In this document: piece after piece, positions 34,271 to 37,048 of the stretch
Layout of the letters: each line of letters begins with the position of its first letter
Position numbering within the stretch: position 1 is the stretch's first letter
NCBI GenBank assembly: GCA_002477625.1
Contig: DLQQ01000080.1
Span: forward strand, 1-37,048
Source: Candidatus Arcticimaribacter sp. UBA7428
GTDB taxonomy: Bacteria > Bacteroidota > Bacteroidia > Flavobacteriales > Flavobacteriaceae
Direction: 5' to 3'
DNA length: 37,048 nucleotides
Made by a program: the position numbers and the translations under genes
Notes under the pieces: generated by a model
Database searches by the model: none
The model's input: only the letters and a program-made list of their open reading frames with translations
Told to the model about the DNA's origin: nothing

Positions 34271-35947
34271 ATGAGAATCAACTTATTATCTAAAAACGCT
34301 ATTCTAATCGCTTTTACAGCATTAATTGCTATTTCCTGTGGGAAAAACAATCAATCAAGAGCTACGGGATGGGGTATAAATTCAAAAAAAGGTGGGTTTC
34401 AATATAACGTTGAATTTGAGGATCAAGAAACGGGTCCCGGTCTGGTATTTATAGAAGGAGGAACATTCACAAAAGGACAGGTACAAGACGATGTTATGCA
34501 CGACTGGAATAATTCTCCAAACAAGCAGCACGTGATGTCATTCTATATTGACGAAACAGAGGTCACTAACCTAATGTATTTAGAATACTTGGATTGGATC
34601 ACCTTAGTTTTTCCTCAAGACCAAAGACAGTTTAAACAATTATATAACGGAGCTCTCCCCGATACCTTGGTTTGGAGAAACCAGTTGGGTTATGTCGAAG
34701 AACTTACCACAAACTATTTACGCCACCCTGCCTATGCAGAATATCCCGTTGTTGGAGTTAATTGGTTACAGGCTGTTCAATTTGCTGAATGGAGAACCGA
34801 TCGTGTAAATGAATTTATTCTTGAACGTGAAGCTTACGTACAAAAAGATGTGCGTTATACAGAAGTTGACGCAAACAGTACGTTCAGCACAGGAGCCTAC
34901 CTCAAACGTCCAGAAACTACTTATGGTGGAAAAATTGACAGTCTAGCTGGTAAGAATGGTCGTATGCAAAAAGACACGACTGAAGTAAATGTTTACGCAG
35001 GTGTTGACAAAGGAATTTTATTGCCCTCGTACAGACTTCCAACGGAGACTGAATGGGAATATGCAGCTCTAGCTTTGGTAGGAGATCGAGAATACAATAC
35101 GTATCGCGGGAAGAAAAAATACCCATGGTCAGGAGAATATACACGTTCTGAAGAACGACGTTCGGAAGGAGATCAATTAGCAAACTTTAAGCTTGGTAAG
35201 GGAGATTATGGTGGAATTGCAGGATGGTCAGACGATGGAGCCGACATTACAATACAAGTAAAAGCATATCCTCCAAATGATTTTGGAATTTATGATATGG
35301 CTGGAAACGTTGCCGAATGGGTTGCCGATGTATATCGTCCTATTGTAGACGATGAAGCCAGTGATTTTAACTACTATAGAGGTAATGTTTACCTAAAAGA
35401 TGTAATTAGTGAAGACGGAAAAGCGCAAGTAATTTCGCCAGACCAATTGGTATATGATACGCTTCCCAATGGAAAGGTGCTTTTAAAAAGACTTCCAGGT
35501 CAACTTGAAAAAGTAGCTATTGACGAAGAAGAAACATTCCTTAGACAAAATTTCAATAAAAGTGATAACAAAAACTTTAGAGATGGTGACTTGGGATCAA
35601 CTCGTCTGTTCTCCAGATTTGGAGAAGAAGAGGAGAGTGAAAATGCTCGTCCAGAAACCACAACCATGTACGATGCTCCTACGCATCCAAAAGTTACCGT
35701 AGATGAAGACGGCAACTTAGTTCGAACAAAAGATAAATCCAACAAAAGAACTTCCTTAATTACAGACGAAGTTCGTGTATACAAAGGTGGATCTTGGAAA
35801 GATAGAGCCTACTGGCTCGATCCAGCTCAAAGACGTTTTATGCCGCAATATCTCGCTACAGATCACATTGGTTTTAGATGTGCTATGACTCGATTAGGTT
35901 CGAAAAGCAAGGTTAAAAAAACGGCCAGACACAAGCGTAAAGGTTAA
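34271..35947 (+). CDS. gldJ: Gliding motility lipoprotein GldJ
   Basis: A 558-residue lipoprotein with a signal segment (about 9-20) and lipobox AISC, Cys23 being lipidated. The mature part belongs to the formylglycine-generating-enzyme-like (SUMF1) fold: FIEGGTFTKGQ (60-70), IDETEVTN (93-100), RLPTETEWEYAA (about 258-269) and a C-terminal VYKGGSWKDRAYWLDPAQRRF block. GldJ is essential for gliding and stabilises GldK and type IX secretion in F. johnsoniae. It diverges from porV (208 bases between), and a strong terminator separates it from murF. Confidence 0.94.
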   Translation: MRINLLSKNAILIAFTALIAISCGKNNQSRATGWGINSKKGGFQYNVEFEDQETGPGLVFIEGGTFTKGQVQDDVMHDWNNSPNKQHVMSFYIDETEVTNLMYLEYLDWITLVFPQDQRQFKQLYNGALPDTLVWRNQLGYVEELTTNYLRHPAYAEYPVVGVNWLQAVQFAEWRTDRVNEFILEREAYVQKDVRYTEVDANSTFSTGAYLKRPETTYGGKIDSLAGKNGRMQKDTTEVNVYAGVDKGILLPSYRLPTETEWEYAALALVGDREYNTYRGKKKYPWSGEYTRSEERRSEGDQLANFKLGKGDYGGIAGWSDDGADITIQVKAYPPNDFGIYDMAGNVAEWVADVYRPIVDDEASDFNYYRGNVYLKDVISEDGKAQVISPDQLVYDTLPNGKVLLKRLPGQLEKVAIDEEETFLRQNFNKSDNKNFRDGDLGSTRLFSRFGEEEESENARPETTTMYDAPTHPKVTVDEDGNLVRTKDKSNKRTSLITDEVRVYKGGSWKDRAYWLDPAQRRFMPQYLATDHIGFRCAMTRLGSKSKVKKTARHKRKG

Positions 35948-35954
35948 TCAAATC

Positions 35955-35984
35955 AAAAGGCATTTTTAACGAAATGCCTTTTTT
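35955..35984 (+). terminator. Rho-independent terminator after gldJ
   Basis: An AAAAGGCATTT arm (35955-35965) pairs perfectly with AAATGCCTTTT (35972-35982) over 11 bp with a 6-base loop, followed by more T (35983-35984). It starts 7 bases after the gldJ stop and ends 5 bases before the murF ATG, so murF may be transcribed by read-through or from a promoter inside gldJ. Confidence 0.88.
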
Positions 35985-35989
35985 ATTTC

Positions 35990-37048
35990 ATGGAGGCAAA
36001 AGATCTTTATTCCTATTTCCTAAAATCCACTGGGGTAACAACCGATTCACGAAAAATCGAGGAAGGAACACTTTTTATCTGCTTACGAGGAGAACATTTT
36101 AATGGCAATAGATTTGCAGAAGAAGCCCTCGAAAAAGGAGCTTCTTATGTGGTTGTAGATGACTCGGAGTACTTCAAAGAAGACAAACGCTATATTATCG
36201 TAGAAAATTGTCTTAAGAGTCTACAAACACTCGCTCATCACCATCGCATGCAATTTAGCATACCCGTGATAGGACTTACGGGATCGAATGGAAAGACTAC
36301 CACAAAAGAATTGATTAACAGTGTCCTGTCGCAACAATTCAATACTACAGCAACGGTCGGAAACCTCAACAACCACATTGGAGTACCCCTCACCCTTTTG
36401 AATATTAATTCGAATACTGCAATTGCCTTGATTGAAATGGGTGCGAACCACCTCAAGGAAATTGAACTTTTAGCCGCAATAGCTGCCCCTACGCATGGTT
36501 ATATAACCAATTTTGGAAAAGCACATTTAGAAGGTTTTGGAAGTATTGAAGGCGTGGTTCGAGGAAAATCTGAACTCTACCAATTCTTAGCAAAGAATAA
36601 GGGGATATGCCTTATCAACTCAGTAGATCCAATACAAGTATCCGGTACGCAGAATCAAAAAACATTTTCTTTTGGAACCAGCGACAAAGCAGCAGTTACA
36701 ATTCAAAATATTGATCGAGGAGCAGACCAAAACATTGTGATTTGTACAGAAGAAACAGAAATTATCAGTCAACTAAAAGGAGCGTACAATTTCACCAATA
36801 TAGCAGCGGCAATAGCCTTTGGATATTACTTTAAAGTTCCTGTAGCAAAAATCAAAAAAGGAATTGAAGCGTACAATCCTACAAATAATCGTTCGCAATG
36901 GTATAAAACAGATTCCAACACCCTAGTGCTTGACGCATATAACGCAAATCCCAGCAGTATGAAAGCTGCTTTAGAATCCTTTTTTAGAGCTAAAAAAGAA
37001 GATCATGTTCTGATTCTTGGCGATATGTTGGAGTTAGGGTCTTTTGCA
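35990..37048 (+). CDS. murF: UDP-MurNAc-tripeptide:D-Ala-D-Ala ligase MurF, 3' end outside window
   Basis: The first 353 codons of MurF, open to the right edge. MurF adds D-Ala-D-Ala to UDP-MurNAc-tripeptide, the last cytoplasmic step of the peptidoglycan precursor. Visible are the N-terminal TDSRKIEEGTLFICLRGE segment (18-35), the ATP P-loop TGSNGKTT (97-104), GNLNNHIGVPLTLL and EMGANHLKEIELL (central domain), then LDAYNANPSSMKAAL and LGDMLELG in the C-terminal domain. The ATG at 35990 immediately follows the gldJ terminator. About 70-80 residues are expected beyond the window. Confidence 0.94.
   Translation, partial: MEAKDLYSYFLKSTGVTTDSRKIEEGTLFICLRGEHFNGNRFAEEALEKGASYVVVDDSEYFKEDKRYIIVENCLKSLQTLAHHHRMQFSIPVIGLTGSNGKTTTKELINSVLSQQFNTTATVGNLNNHIGVPLTLLNINSNTAIALIEMGANHLKEIELLAAIAAPTHGYITNFGKAHLEGFGSIEGVVRGKSELYQFLAKNKGICLINSVDPIQVSGTQNQKTFSFGTSDKAAVTIQNIDRGADQNIVICTEETEIISQLKGAYNFTNIAAAIAFGYYFKVPVAKIKKGIEAYNPTNNRSQWYKTDSNTLVLDAYNANPSSMKAALESFFRAKKEDHVLILGDMLELGSFA

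Noticed and set aside
1..37048. CRISPR array, tRNA or rRNA genes, insertion sequences, prophage, toxin-antitoxin or defence genes
   Set aside because: No direct-repeat array, cloverleaf, transposase, integrase or defence-related domain was seen; the region is core housekeeping.

Overview
The window is a chromosomal segment from an AT-rich member of the Flavobacteriaceae (Bacteroidota). Evidence: gliding/type IX secretion genes gldB, gldC, gldJ and porV; the Bacteroidota promoter element TAnnTTTG in front of at least ten genes; almost no Shine-Dalgarno sequences; and gene neighbourhoods typical of that family (mraZ next to engB-gldC-gldB-nadE; porV-pdhA-pdhC; gldJ-murF). It is densely coding and essentially all core metabolism and housekeeping. 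I see no insertion sequence, prophage, CRISPR array, tRNA, rRNA or obvious transferred island. No gene-free stretch exceeds 300 bases.

Layout. 1-117: start of mraZ (minus), running off the left edge, with an upstream array of MraZ-type boxes. 312-1714: alpha/beta hydrolase and engB (plus), converging on gldC-gldB (minus, 1694-3017). gldB and nadE (plus, 3095-3877) share a short palindromic divergent promoter. 3881-13412 is a long minus-strand run, read right to left: radC, a polysaccharide-deacetylase-like protein, a HAD hydrolase, mazG-like, aroA, then, from its own promoter, queA, rlmN, a polyprenyl diphosphate synthase and dnaG. 13486-14109: PaiB-like FMN protein (plus). 14099-17969 (minus): adk, obg, a TPR protein and mpl. 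18074-21751 (plus): purK, purE and an M3 oligopeptidase. 21738-22907 (minus): UbiA-like membrane protein and rhodanese. 23113-28720 (plus): gcvP, a KAS III family enzyme and the ABC pair mlaE-mlaF. 28757-32719 (minus): pdhA-pdhC, a terminator, then an SDR oxidoreductase and a SprT-like protein. 32875-34062 (minus): porV. 34271-37048 (plus): gldJ, a terminator, and murF running off the right edge.

How the genes fit together. Cell-envelope growth is represented by mraZ, murF, mpl and a polyprenyl diphosphate synthase; gliding and type IX secretion by gldB, gldC, gldJ and porV; ribosome and RNA maturation by engB, obg, rlmN and queA; nucleotide and cofactor supply by adk, purK-purE and nadE; central carbon and one-carbon metabolism by pdhA-pdhC, gcvP and aroA; lipid transport or synthesis by the KAS III-mlaE-mlaF cluster.

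I found no undescribed multi-gene system. The points most worth a second look are local: a DnaG primase lacking all four zinc ligands, a deacetylase-fold protein lacking its catalytic motifs, a palindromic nadE/gldB promoter, porV without adjacent porU, a UbiA-like protein lacking its first aspartate motif, an mlaEF pair without mlaD, and four genes that apparently start with TTG or GTG.
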